From Aristolochia californica (taxonomy: Eukaryota > Streptophyta > Magnoliopsida > Piperales > Aristolochiaceae), in NCBI GenBank assembly GCA_029961685.1, contig JARWKL010000008.1:17517981-17581980 (forward strand): a stretch of DNA of 64,000 bases, written 5' to 3'. The notes below the pieces were generated by a model. The model ran no database searches. It had not been told where the DNA came from and worked only from the letters and a program-made list of their open reading frames with translations. Of the stretch, positions 28,258 to 41,209 are shown piece by piece. Both the position numbers and the translations under genes were made by a program. Position 1 is the stretch's first letter; every line of letters begins with the position of its first letter.

Positions 28258-29100
28258 GACAATCCTCACAAAAATATAGCCCATAACGCATGATAAATCA
28301 CTTTACAATCATCTATGATCGTTAGGTCAGCTTTTTGTAAATGAGCAAAAGAATGGCGTGTTTGACTCGGGTAAATATCCCACCGCATGTTCACTTGGGG
28401 ATTTAATGTTATTCACATTAAAATATTTGGAATCATAGGTCATTTGCATGTTTAACATGTTTCAAGCATGCATATCCATTTTTTAAAACATGTGTAGAAA
28501 AATCTCTTTGTTATAAAATTCCGAGCTATTAGGGTTCAACTAGTGGAATTTCCCATACTTGGAGAATAAAATTTTTGTGTTCATTTGTGGGGTGTGATTA
28601 AATTTTCTTTACGTACATTTGTTATGGCTTTATATTCTTTCCATACATAAACTCTAAAATTTTCATTTTGTTGTGATCTATTTACCTTTTATCTTCTTTT
28701 TTTGTTTACGAGATGATGGGAAAGTGAAAACTCAAGTTTTTATTTAATAAAAAATTATACATCTAAAATGGAATTGCCCAATGCACGAATTTAGAGAGAG
28801 ATAATTCCAAAAAGTGTTAGTAATTTTTAGGGATTTTAAATTATTTTTAGTTCTTATATATAAGATTTTTCAATAGTTGGGAAAAGGGGGAGGCAGAGGA
28901 TTTTTTACTGAGTGTTGAGTCCCAATCCATAAGACAATCCTTACAAAAATATAGCCCGTTACACATGATAAATCACTTTACAATCATCTATGATGGTTAG
29001 GTTAGCATTTTTTAAATGAGCAATAGAATGGCTTGTTTGACTCAGGTAAATATCCCACCGCATGTTCACTTGGGGATTTAATGTTATTCTCATTCAAAGG
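28258..29100. repeat. Neighbouring monomer pair with shared variants
   Basis: The variants 'agacaatcct-acaaaaatat' (28,258 and 28,932), 'aaatgagcaa-agaatgg', and 'gcatgttcacttggggattt' occur in two adjacent monomers 671-675 bp apart. This marks a local monomer duplication in block C. Confidence 0.7.
28455..28493. repeat. Conserved inverted repeat, example copy
   Basis: Arms 'acatgttt' (28,455-28,462) and 'aaacatgt' (28,486-28,493) are perfect reverse complements around a 23-nt spacer. The spacer contains the palindrome 'gcatgc' overlapping 'atgcat'. The same element lies shortly after the box in most monomers, for example at 10,028-10,066 and 29,130-29,168. Whether it forms a hairpin or binds a protein is unknown. 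Confidence 0.8.
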
Positions 29101-29103
29101 ATT

Positions 29104-29775
29104 GGATCCATAGATCATTTTCAGGTTTAACATGTTTCAAGCATGCATATCTATTTTTTAAAACATGTGTAGAAAAATCTCTTTCTTATAAAATTCTGAG
29201 CTATTAGCGTTGAACGAGTGGAATTTCCCAAACTTGGATTACAAAAATTTTGTATTCATTTGTGGTGTGTGAATAAATTTTCTTTACTTGCTTTTGTTAT
29301 CGTTTAAAATTCTTTCCATACAAGAACTCTAAAATTTTCATTTTTTTGTGATCTATTTGCCTTTTATATCTTTTTTTGTTTACGAGATGAACGGAAAGTG
29401 AAATCTCAAGTTTGGATTTAAGAAAAAAGTATACATCTAAAATGGAAAAGTACAATGCACAAATGTAGAGAGATAATTCCAAAAAGTGTCTGTAATTTTT
29501 TACGATTTTAAACTCTTTTTAGTTTTTATATATCATGTTCTGCAATCGTCGGGAAAAGGGGGAGGCGGGGGATTTTTAACTAAGTATTGACTCCCAATCC
29601 ATCAGTCATTCCTTATAAAAATATACCCTGTTACGCATGACAAATCTCTTTAAAATCCTCTTTGATCATTAGGTCAGCTTTTTGTAAGTGGGCAAAACAT
29701 TGGCTTGTTTTACTCGGGTAAATATCCCACAGCACGTTTTCTTGGGAATTTAATGTTATTCACTTTAAAAGGTTT
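29104..29775. repeat. Reference monomer (672 bp) with landmarks
   Basis: This copy shows the standard layout, counted from its GGATCC box. An inverted repeat follows at 29,130-29,137 and 29,161-29,168. Next comes a 'ctattag-gttgaac' phrase near 29,201, then an A+T-rich stretch and a T tract at 29,371-29,377 just before 'gtttacgagatga'. A purine-rich run and an 'agagagataattcc' phrase lead to a G-rich island at 29,551-29,571. A second 'atccat-agtcatt' phrase begins at 29,597, 181 bp before the same phrase in the next box. The monomer closes with 'aaatatcccac' and 'cttgggaatttaatgttatt'. The choice of start is arbitrary because the unit is circularly permutable. No gene, promoter or terminator is evident. 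Confidence 0.9.
29551..29571 (+). other. G-rich island, example copy
   Basis: The run 'gggaaaagggggaggc' followed by 'ggggg' stands out in A+T-rich DNA. It recurs about once per monomer with small changes, always with the G-rich strand on the printed strand. It has three runs of three or more G and one GG. A two-layer or imperfect G-quadruplex is conceivable, but a classical four-by-GGG motif is not met. Confidence 0.75.
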
Positions 29776-32700
29776 GGATCCATAGGTCATTTGCATCTTT
29801 AACATGTTTCTAACATGCATATCTATTTTTTAAAACATGTTTTGAAAAATCTCTTTTTTTATAAAATTCCGAGCAATTAGGATTGAACTAGTGGAATATC
29901 CCAAGGTTGGACAGCAAAAATTTTGTGTTCATTTGTGGTGTGTGAATAAATTTTCTTTTCTAACATTTTTTATTGCTTTAAATTCTCTCCATACATAAAC
30001 TCTAAAATTTTCTTTTTGTTGTGATCTATTTGTCTTTTCTCTCTTTTTTTTTATGAGATGAAAGGAAAGTGACAACTCAAGTTTTTATTTAAGAATAAGT
30101 TCACATCTTAAGTGGAAATTCACAATGCACAAATGTAGAGAGAGATAATTCCAAAAAGTGACTATAATTTTTAGGGATTGTGAACTCTTTTTAGTTTTTA
30201 TGTATCAGGTTCTACAATCATCGGGAAAAGGGGGAGGCGGGGGATTTTTAACTGAGTGTTGACTCCTAATCCATAAGTCATTCCTTACAAAAATATAGCC
30301 CCTTCCACATGATATATCACTTACAATCATCTATGATCGTTAGGTCAACTTTTTGTAAATGGGAAAAATAATGGCTTGTTTGACTCGGGTAAATATCCCA
30401 CTGCACGTTCACATGGGAATTTAATGTTATTCCCTTTAAAAGGTTTGGATCCATAGGACATTTGAATCTTTAACATGTTCCAAGCATGCATATCCAGTTT
30501 TTAAAACATGTGTAGAAAAATCTCTTTCTGATAAAATTCCGAGGTATTAGGGTTGAACTAGTGGAATTTCCCAAACTTGGAGAACAAAAATTGTGTGTTC
30601 ATTTTAGGTTTGTGAATAAATTTTCTTTACTTACATTTGTTAAAGCTTTAAATTCTTTCCATACATAAACTCTAAAATTTTCATTTTGTTGTGATCTATT
30701 TAACTTTTCTCTCTTTTTTTTTACCAGATGTAGGGAAAGTGAAAACTCATGTTTTGATTTACAAAAAAAGTATACAGCTAAAATAGAAATGCATAATGCA
30801 CAAATGTAGAGAGAGATAATTCCAAAAACTTTCAGTATTTTTTAGGGATTGAAAACTCTTTTTAGTTTTTTTATATCTGGTTCTGCAATCATCGGGAAAA
30901 GGGGGAGCTGGGGGATATTTAACTGAGTGTTGACTCCCAATCTATAAGTCATTCCATACAAAAATATAGCTCGTTACGCTTGAGAAATCACTTTTCAATC
31001 ATCTTTGATCGTTTATTCAACTTTTTGTAAATGGAAAAAATAATGGCTTGTTTCACTCAGGTAAATATCCCACCGCACGTTCACTAGGGAATTTAACGTT
31101 ATTCTTTCTATAAGTTTTGGATCCTTAGGTCATTTGCATCTTAAACATATTTCAAGAATGCATATCCATTTTTTAAAACATGTGTAGAAAAATCTCTTTC
31201 TTTTAAAATTCCGAGCTATTTGGGTTGAACTAGTGGAGTTTCCCAAAGTTGCATAACAATAATTTTTTATTCATTTGTGGTGTGTGAATAAATTTTCTTT
31301 ACTTACATTTGTTATTGCTATAAATTCTTTCCTTACATAAACTCTAAAATTTTTATTTTGTCTTGATCTATTTGCCTTTTCTCTCTGTTTTTTTACGAGA
31401 TGAAGGGAAAGTGAAAACTCAAGTTTTTATTTAAGAAAAAGTATATATCTAAAATGTAAATTCCCAATGCACAAATGTAGAGAGAGATAATTCTAAAAAG
31501 TGTCCGTAATTTTGTGGGATTGTAAACTCTTTTTAGTTTTTTTTATATCAGGTTTTGCATTCGTCAGGAAAAGGGGGAGGCGGGGGATTTTTAACTGACT
31601 ATTGACACCCAATAAATTAGTCATTCCTTAAAAAATATAGCCTGTTATGCATGATAAATCACTTTATAATCATCTATGATCGTTACGTTATCTTTTTGTA
31701 AATGGGCAAGATAATGGATTGTTTGACTCGGGTAAATATCCCACCGCATGTGCACTTGCGAATTTAATATTATTCTCTTTAAAAGGTTTGGATCCATAGG
31801 TCATTTTCATGTTTAACATGTTTCCAGCATGCATATCCATTTTTTAAAACATGTGTTGAAAAGTCTCTTTCTTATAAAATTCCGAGCTATTAGGGTTGAA
31901 CTAGTGGAATTTCCCAAACTTGGATAACAAAACTTTTGTGTTCATTTGTGGTGTGTGAATAAATTTTCTTTATTTACATTTGTTATCATTTTAAATTCTT
32001 TCCATACATATACTCTAAAATTTTAATTTTGTTGTGATCTATTTTCATATTATATCTTTTTTTGTATACGAGATAAAGTGAAAGTAAACACACAAGTTTT
32101 GATTTAAGAAAAAAGTATATATCTAAAATGGAAATACACAATACAAAAAGGTAGAAAGAGATAATTCCTAAAAGTGTCTGTAATTTTTAGGGATTGTAAA
32201 CTCGTTTTAGTTTTTTATATTTTACGTTCTTCAATCGTCGGGAAAAGGGGGAGGCGGGGGATTTTTAACTGAGTGTTGACTCCCAGTCCATAAGTCATTC
32301 CTTACAAAAATATAGCCCGTTATGCACGATAAATCACTTTAAGATCATCTATGATCGTTAGGTCAGCTTTCTGTAAATGGGCAAAATAATGGCTTGTTTG
32401 ACTTGGATAAATATCCCACCTCACATTCACTTGGGAATTTAATGTTATTCTCTTTCAAAGGTTTGGATCCATAGGTCATTTGCATCTTTAACATGTTTAA
32501 AGGATGCATAACTATTTTTTAAAACATGTGTAGAAAGATCTCATTCTTATAAAATTCCAATCTGTTAGGGTTGAATTAGTGGAATTTTCAAAACTGGATA
32601 ACAAAACTTTTGTGTTCATTTGTGGTGAGTGAATAAATTTTCTTTACTTACATTTTTTATTGCTTTAAATTATTTCCATACATAGACTCTAAAATTTTCA

Positions 32701-34860
32701 TTTTGTTGTGATCTATTTGCCTTTTATCTCTTTTTTTTTACGAGATGAAGGGAAAGTGACAACTCAAGTTTTGATTTAAGAAAAAAGTATACATCAAAAA
32801 TGGAAATTCACAATGCATAAAAGTAAAGAGAGATAATTCCAAAAAGTGTCTGTAATTTTTAGGGATAGCAAACCCTTTTATTTTTATATATTAGATTTTA
32901 CAATCGTTGGCAAAAGGGGGAGGCAGGGATTTTTAACTGAGTGTTGACTCCCAATCCATAAGTCATTCATTAAAAAAATATAGCCCGTTATGCATGATAA
33001 ATCACTTTACAATCATCTATGATCTTTAGGTCAGCTTTTTGTAAATAGGCAAAATAATGGCTTGTTTGACTGGGGTAAATATCCCATCGCACGTTCACTT
33101 GGTAATTTATTGTTATTATCTTTAAAAGGTTTGGATCCATAGTTCATTTGCATCTTTAACATGTTTCAAGCATGCATATCCATTTTTTAAAACATGTGTA
33201 GAAGAATCTCTTTCTGATAAAATTCCAAGCTATTATGGTTGAACTAGTGGAATTTCCCAAACTTGGATAACAAGACTTTTGAATTCATTTGTGGTGTGTT
33301 CATTAATTTTCTTTACTTACATTTGGTATTGTTTTAAATTCTTTAGATACATAAACTCTAAAATTTTTATTTTGTTGTGATTTATTTGCCTTTTATCTCT
33401 TTTTTTTTACGAGATGAAGGGAAATTGAAAACTCAAGTTTTTATTTATGAAAAAAGTATACATCTAAAATGGAAATACCCAATGCACAAATGTAGAGAGA
33501 GATAACTCCAAAAAGTATTTGTAATTTTTGTGGATTGTAAACTCTTTTAAGTTTTTTTATATCCGGTTCTACAATTGACGGGAAAAGGGGGAGACGGGGG
33601 ATTTTTAACTGAGTGTTGACACCCAATCCATCAGTCATTCCTTAAATAAATATAGCCTGTTACGCATGATAAATTACAATCATCTATGATCATTATGTCA
33701 TATTTTTGTAAATGGGAAAAATAATGGCTTGTTTGACTCGGGTAAATATCCCACCACATGTTCACTTGGGAATTTAATGTTATTCTCTTTAAAAGGTTTG
33801 GATCCAAAGGTAATTTTCATGTTTAAAAATTTTCCAGCTTGCATATCCATTTTTTTAAACATGTGTAGAAAGTCACTTCCTTATAAAATTCTGAGCTATT
33901 AGGGTTGAATTAGTGGAATTTTCCCAAACTTGGATTACAAAACTTTTGTATTCATTTGTGGTGTGTGAATAAATTATCTTTACTTACATTTTTTATCGCT
34001 TTAAATTCTTTCCATACATATACTCTCAAATTTTCATTTTGTTATTATCTATTTGCCTTTTATAACTTTTTTTGTTTACGAGATGAAGGGAAAGTGAAAA
34101 CTCAAGTTTTGATTTAAGAAAAAAGTATACATCTAAAATGAAAAAACACAATACACAAACGTAGAGAGAGATAATTCCAAAAAGTGTCTGTAATTTTTAG
34201 GGACTGTAAACTCTTTTTAGTTTTTATATTTCAATTACTGCAACATTCGGGAAAAGGGGGAGGCGAAGGATTTTTAACTGAGTGTTGACTCCCAATGTAT
34301 AAATCATTCCTAACAAAAATATAGCCCATTACGAATGATAAATCACTTTAAAATCATATATGATCGTTAGGTCAGCTTTTTGTAAATGGGCAAAATAATG
34401 GCATGTTTCACTCAAATAAATATCCAACCACGTTCACTTGGGAATTTAATGTTATTCTCATTAAAATGTTTGGATCCATAGGTCGTCTGAATCTTTAACA
34501 TGTTTCAAGCATGCATATCCATTTTTTAAAACATGTGTAGAAAAATCTCTTTGTTATAAAATTCCGAGCTATAAGGGTTGAACTAGTAGAATTTTCTTAA
34601 ACTTAGATAACAAAACTTTTGTGCACATTTGTGGTGTGGGAATAAATTTTCTTTACTTACATTTGTAATTTATTTAAATTCTTTCCACATGTCAACTCTA
34701 AAATTTTGATTATGTTGTGATCTATTCGCCTTTAATCACTTTTTTGGTTTACAAAATAAAGATAAACTGAAAACTATAGTTTTGATTTAAGAAAAAGGTA
34801 TACAACTAAAATGGAAATTCACTATGCCAAAATGTAGAGAGAGATAATTTTAAAAAGTGT

Positions 34861-34930
34861 CTATAAATTTAAGGACAATTTTAATTTTAATTTTATAGTT
34901 TTAATTCTTAGGGATTGTAATTTATCAGGT
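34861..34930. repeat. A+T microrepeat insertion (ttttaa-like)
   Basis: The usual 'ataatttttagggattgtaaac' stretch is replaced by a longer region. Short 'attttaattttaat' units lie between 'aatttaagga' and 'cttagggattgtaa', as if the segment had been copied onto itself and then slipped. The monomer is 696 bp, one of the longest here. It also lacks the normal 'actctttttagtt' part. The related monomers near 40,820 and 59,420 lack that part too but have no microrepeat. Confidence 0.75.
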
Positions 34931-37900
34931 TCTGCAATCGTCGGGAAAAGAGTGTGGTGGGGGAAATTTAACTGAGTGTTATCTCCCAATCATTAAGTCA
35001 TTCCTTAAGAAAATGTACCCCGTTACGAAAGATAAATCACTTTACAATATTCTATGATTGTTAGGATAATTTTTGAAATTGGGAAAAATAATGGCTTGTT
35101 TGACTCAGGCAAATATCCCACTGCACGTTCACTTGGGAATTTAATGTTCTTATATTTAAAAGGTTTGGATTCATAGGTCATTTACATCTTTAACATGTTT
35201 CAAACTTGAATATCCATTTTTTAAAACATGCGGAGAAAAGAGTCTTGCTTATAAAATTTCGAGCTATTAGGGTTGAACTAGTGGAGTTTCCCGACTTGGA
35301 TAACAAAACTTTTGTGTTCATTTGTGGTGTGTGAATAAATTTTCTTTACTTAAATTTGTTATTGCTTTAAATGCTTTCCATACATAAACTCTAAAATTTT
35401 CAATTTGCTGTGATCTATTTGCCTTTTATCACTTTTTTTGTTTACGGGATGAAGGGAAAATGAAAACTCAGTTTTGATTTAAGAAAAAAGTACAGATCTA
35501 AAATGGAAATGCAAAATGCACAAATGTAGAGAGTTAATTCCAAAAAGTGTCTATAATTTTTAGGGATTGTAAACTCTTTTTAGTTTTTAGATATTTTGTT
35601 CAGTAATCGTCAGGAAAAGGGGGAGGCGGGGGATTTTTAACTGAGTGTTGACTCCCAATCCATAAGTCATTCCTTAAATATAGCCCTTTACACATGATCA
35701 ATCACTTTACAATCATCTAAGATCGTTAGGTCAGTTTTTGTAAATGGGCAAAATAATGGCTTGTTTGACTCGTGTAAATATCTTACCGCACGTTCACTTG
35801 AGGATTTAATGTTATTCTCTTTCCAAGATTTGGATCCATACGTCATTTGCATCTTTAACATGTTTCGAGCATGCATATCGATTTTTTAAAACATGTGTAG
35901 AAAAATCTCTCTTATAAAATTTCGAGCTATTAGGGTTGAACTAGTGGAATTTCCCAAGCTTGGATAACAAAATTTTTGTGTTCATTTGTGGTGTGGGAAT
36001 AAATTTTCTTTACTTACATTTTTTATTGCTTTAAATTCTTTCCATACATAAACTCTAAAATTTTCATTTTGTTGTGATCTATTTGCCTTGTTTGTCTTTT
36101 TTAGTTAACGAGATGAAGGGAAAAGGAAAACACAAGTTTCGATTTAAGAAAAATGTATACATCTAAAATGGAAATGCACAATGCACATATCTAGAGAGAG
36201 ATAATTCCAAAAAGTGTCTGTAATTTTTAGGGAATATAAACTATTTTTAGTTTTTATATATCAGGTTCTGCAATCGTGAGGAAAAGGGGGAGGCAGGGAT
36301 TTTTAACTGAGTGTTGACACCCAATCCATAAGTCATTCCTTACAAAAATATAGCCCGTTACGGATGATAAATCATATTACAATTATCTATGACCGTTTAG
36401 TCAGCTTTTTGTAAATGGGCAAAATAATGGCTTGTTTGACTTTTGTAGATATCCCACTGCACATTCACTTGGGAATTTTATTCTCTTTGAAAGATTTGGA
36501 TCCATTGTTCATTTGCATCTTTAACATGTTTCTAACATGAAAATTTATTTTTTAAAACATGTGCAGAAAAACCTTTTTTTTTATAAAATTCCGAGCTATT
36601 AGGGTTGAACTAGTGGAATATCACAAGCTTGGATAACAAAACTTTTGTGTTCATTTGTGGTGTGCAAATAAATTTTCTTTACTAACATTTCTTATTGCTT
36701 TAAATTATTTCCATACATAAACTCTAAAATTTTCATTTTGTTGTGAACTATTTTCCTTTTCTCTCTTTTTTTTTTTTACAGATGAAGGGAAAGTAAAAAC
36801 TCAAGTTTTTATTTAAGAAAAAGTACACATCTTAAAAGGAAATGCACAATGCACAAATGTAGAGAGAGATAATTCCAAAAAGTGTCTGTAATTTTTAGGG
36901 ATTGTAAACTCTTTTTATTTTTTATATATCAAACTCTGCAATGGTCGGGAAAAGGGGGAGGCAGGGGATTTTTAACTGAGTGTTGACTCCCAATCCATAA
37001 GTCATTCCTTACAAGAATATGGCACATTACGCATGATAAATCACTTACAATCATCTATGATGGTTAGGTCAACTTATTGTACATGAGAAAAATAATGGCT
37101 TGTTTGACTCAGGTTCACTTGGGAATTTAATGTTATTCTCTTTAAATGGTTTGGACCCAAAGGTCATTTGCAGTTTTAACATGTTTCAAGCATGCATATC
37201 CTTTTTTTTAAACAAGTGTAGAAAAATCTCTTTCTTATCAAATTCCGAGCTATTAGGGTTGAACGAGTGGAATTTTCCAAACTTGGATAACAAAAATTGT
37301 GTGTTCATTTTAGGTTTGTGAATAAATTTTCTTTACTTACTTTTGTCAATGCTTTAAATTTTTCCATACATTAACTCTAAAATTTTCATTTTGTTGTGAT
37401 TTGTTTGCCTTTTCTCTCTTTTTTTCCACGAGATGAAGGGAAAATGAAAACTCAAGTTTTTATTTAAGAAAAATGTATATATCTAAAATGGAAATGTCCA
37501 ATTCACAAATGTAGAGAGAGATAATTCTAAAAATTTTTCGTAATTTTTAGGGATTTTAAACTCTTTTTAGTTTTTTTATATCAGGTTCTGCAATCGTCAA
37601 GAAAAGGGGGAGGCATGGGATTTTTTACTGAGAGTTCACACCCAATCCAATAGTCATTCCTTACAAAAATATAGGCCATTTATACATGATAAATCACTTT
37701 ACAATCGTCTACGATCGTTATGTCATCTTATTGTAAATGGGCAAAATAATGGATTGTTTGACTCGGGTAAATATCCTACCGCAAGTGCACTTGTGAATTT
37801 AAAGTTATTCTCTTTAAAAGGTTTGGATCCATTGGTCATTTTCATGTTTAACATGTTTCCAGCATGCAAATCCGTTTTTTAAAACATGTGTAGAAAAATC

Positions 37901-37969
37901 TCTTTCTTATAAAATTCTGAGCTATTAGGGTAGAACTAGTAGAATTTCCCAAACTTAGATAATAAAACT

Positions 37970-37995
37970 TTTTTGTTCATTTATTATTGCTTTAA
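37970..37995. other. Deletion scar shared by B and B'
   Basis: The text 'tttttgttcatttattattgc' lacks about 33 bp that normally contain 'gtggtgtgtgaataaatttt' and 'cttacatttg'. B' has the same scar near 56,570-56,590. It gives the 640 bp spacing seen in both blocks. Confidence 0.8.
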
Positions 37996-39084
37996 ATTTT
38001 TTCTATACATAAACTCTAAAATTTTCATTTTGTTGTGATCTATTTGCCTTTTATATCTTTTTTTGTTTACAAGATGAACGGAAAGTGAAAACTCAAGTTT
38101 TGATTTAAGAAAAAAGTATACATCTAAAACGGAAATGCACAATACACAAATGTTGAGAGAGCTAATTCCAACAAGTGTCTATAATTTTTAGGAATTGTAA
38201 ACTCTTTTTAGTTTTTATATTTTAGGTACTGCAATCGTCGGGAAAAGGGGGAGGCGGAGGATTTTTAACTGAGTGTTGACTCCTAGTCCATAAGTCATTC
38301 CTTACAAAAATATAGCCTGTTGCGTATGATAAATCACTTTAAGATCCTCTATGATCGTTAGGTCAACTTTTTGAAAATGGGCAAACTACTGGCTTGTTTG
38401 ACTAGGGTAAATATCCCACCGCACGTTCACTTGGGAATTTAATGTTATTCTCTTTAAAAGGTTTGGATCCATAAGTCATTTGCATCTTTATCATGTTTCA
38501 AGCATGCATATCCATTTTTTAAAACATGTGTAGAAAAATCTCTTTCTTATAAAATTCAGATCTATTAGGGTTGAACTAGTAGAATTTCCAAACCTGGATA
38601 ACAAAACTTTTGTGTTCATTTTTGGTGAGTGAATAAATTTTATTTACTTACATTTGTTATTGCTTTAAATTATTTCATTACATAAACTCTAAAATTTTCA
38701 TTTTATTGTGATCTATTTGCTTTTTTTCTCTTTTTTATTTTACGAGATGAAGGGAAAGTGAAAACTCAAGTTTTGATTTTAGAAAAAAGTATACATCAAA
38801 AATGGAAATTCACAATGTACAAAAGTTGAGAAAGATAATTCCAAAAAGTGTCTGTAATTTTTAGGGATTGCAAACTCTTTTTGTTTTTATACATTCGGTT
38901 CTGCAATCGGTTGCAAAAGTTGGAGGCAGGGGATTTTTTACTGAGTGTTGACTCCAAATCCATAAGTCATTCCTGGCAAAAATATAGCCCGTTATGCATG
39001 ATAAATCAGTTTACAATCATCTATGATCATTAGGTCAGCTCTTTGTAAATGGGAAAAATAATGGCTTGTTTAACTCGGGTAAAT

Positions 39085-39110
39085 ATCCCACCGCATAGGT
39101 CATTTTCATG
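39085..39110. other. Deletion of the GGATCC box, shared by B and B'
   Basis: The sequence 'tatcccaccgca' runs directly into 'taggtcattttcatg'. About 45 bp are lost, including 'cgttcacttgggaattta' and the box. B' has the same scar near 57,684-57,709. The next boxes are therefore about 1,298 bp apart in each block. Confidence 0.85.
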
Positions 39111-41209
39111 TTTAACAAGTTTCCAGCATGCATATCCATTTTTTAAAACATGTGTAGAAAAATCTCTTTCTTATAAAATTCTGAGCTATTAAGGTAAAGT
39201 AGTGGAATTTCCAAAACTTGGATTAAAAAACTTTTGTGTTCATTTGTGGTGTGTGAATAAATTATATTTACTTACATTTGTTATCGCTTTAAATTCTTTC
39301 CATACATAAACTTTAAAATTTTCATTTTGTTATTATCTATTAGCCATTTATATCTTTTTTTGTTTACGAGATGAATGGAAAGTGAAAACTCAAGTTCTGA
39401 TTTAAGAAAAAAGTATACATCTAAAATGGAAATGCACAATACACAAATGTAGAGAGAGATATTCCAAAAAATTGTCTGTAATTTTTAGGGATTTTAAACT
39501 CTTTTTAGTTTTTATATTTCAAGTATTGCAATCATCGGGAAAAGGGGGAGGCGGAGAATTTTGAACTGAGTGTTGACTCCCAATCTATAAGTCATTCCTT
39601 ACAAAACAAATAGCCCGTTACGCAAGATAAATCATTTTAAAATCATCTATGATCGTTAGGTTAACTTTTTGTAAACGGGCGAAATAATGGTATGTTTTAC
39701 TCGGGTAAATATCCCATTACACGTTCACTTGGGAATTTAATGTTGTTCTCTTTAAAAGGTTCGGATCCATAAGTCATTTGCATCTTTAACATGTTTCAAG
39801 CATGCATATCCATTTTTTAAAACATGTGTAGAAAAATCTCTTTCTAATAAAATTCCGAGCTATTTGGATTTAACTAGTGGAATTTCCAAAAATTGGATAA
39901 CAAAACTTTTGTGTTAATTTAAATTTTCTTCACTTACATTTGTTATTGCTTTAAATTCTTTCCATACATAAACTCTAAAATTTTCATTTTGTTGTGATTT
40001 ATATGCCTTTTATCTCTTTTTTTGTTTACGAGATGAAGGGAAAGTGAAAACTCAAGTTTTTATTAAAGAAAAAAGTATACATCTAAAATGGAAATGCACA
40101 ATGCCCAAATGTTGAGGGAAATAATTCCGAAAAGTGTCTTTAATTTTTAGGGATTGTGAACTCTTTTTATTTTTTATATATAAGGTTTTGAAAATGTCGG
40201 GAAAAGGCGAAGGTGGGGGATTTTTAACTGAGTATTGACTCCCAATCCATAAGTCATTCCTTAACATAATATAGCCCGTTATGCATGATAAATCACTTTA
40301 CAATCATCTATGATCGTTAGGTCAACTTTTTGAAAATGCGCAAAATAATCACATGTTTGACTCATAAAATTATCCAACCGCACGTTCACTTGGGATTTTA
40401 ATGTTATTCTCATTAAAAGGTTTGGATCCATAGGTCATTTGCATCTTTAACATGTTTCAAGCATCCATATCCATTTTTTAAAACATGTGTAGAAAAATCT
40501 CATTCTTATAAAATTCCAAGCTATAGCGGTTGAACTAGTGGAATTTTCCTAAACTTAGATAACAAAACTTTTGTGTACATTTGTGGTATGTGAATAAATT
40601 TTCTTTACTTAAATTTGTCATTTCTTTAAATTCATTCAACACATCAACTCTAAAATTTTCATTTTGTTGTGATCTATTTGTCTTTTATCTCTTTTTTGTT
40701 TTACGATATAAAGGTAAACTGAAAAATCTAGTTTGATTTAAGAAAAAAGTATACATCTAAAATGGAAATGCACAATGTAAAAATGTAGAGAGCGATAATT
40801 CCAAAAAGTGTCTATAATTTTTAGAGATTGTAATTTTTTTTTTATATATCAGTTTATGCAATCGTCAAGAAAAGGGGGTGGCAGGGGATTTTTTACTAAG
40901 TATTGACTCCCAATCCATATGTCATTCCTTAAAAAAAATGGACCTTTACGCATTATAATTTACTTTACAATCATCTATGATCATTAGGTCAGCTTTAGTA
41001 AATGGGCAAAATAATGGCTTGTTTGACTCAGGTAAATATCCGATCGCAAAGTCCCTTCGGAATTTAATGTTATTCTGTTTAAAAGGTTTGGATCCAAAGG
41101 TCATTTGCATCTTTAACATGTTTCAAGAATGCATATCCATTTTTTAAAACATGTATAGAAAAATCTCTTTCTTATAACATTCCAAGCTATTAGAGTTGAA
41201 CTAGTGGAA

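Larger units (their letters stand above)
27841..35242. repeat. Block C, 11 monomers missing from the second unit
   Basis: The switch points enclose 11 boxes: 28429, 29104, 29776, 30448, 31119, 31790, 32465, 33133, 33800, 34472 and 35168. In the second unit the sequence passes directly from the counterpart of 27,840 to the counterpart of 35,242. The 7,410 bp between boxes 27758 and 35168 account for the length difference between the two units. Block C has no near-identical copy in the window. It does resemble block B at lower identity with a 9-10 monomer shift. Confidence 0.88.

Noticed and set aside
29101..29260. The phrase 'attagggttgaac' in most monomers as a telomere repeat
   Set aside because: It contains a single TTAGGG-like hexamer with no tandem neighbour. 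It is a normal part of the monomer, unlike the three-heptamer run at 41,210.
29371..29390. T tract before 'gtttacgaga' as a polymerase III terminator or a promoter element
   Set aside because: No tRNA-like or 5S-like internal promoter was seen upstream, and T tracts are expected in DNA this rich in A+T.
29548..29565. CENP-B box resemblance in 'gtcgggaaaaggggg'
   Set aside because: Only seven of the nine essential positions fit, with mismatches at a T and the C. A G-rich motif gives such partial matches easily, and a canonical CENP-B system is not established in plants.
34861..34930. Possible small transposon insertion
   Set aside because: The added sequence is only about 40 bp, made of simple A+T units. 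It has no terminal inverted repeats or target-site duplication that I can see.
37100..37321. Plus-strand open frames near 9,088, 23,204, 27,199, 37,100, 38,848 and their block copies
   Set aside because: These are short, low-complexity frames in different parts of the monomer. They are not kept in other copies and show no recognisable protein features.
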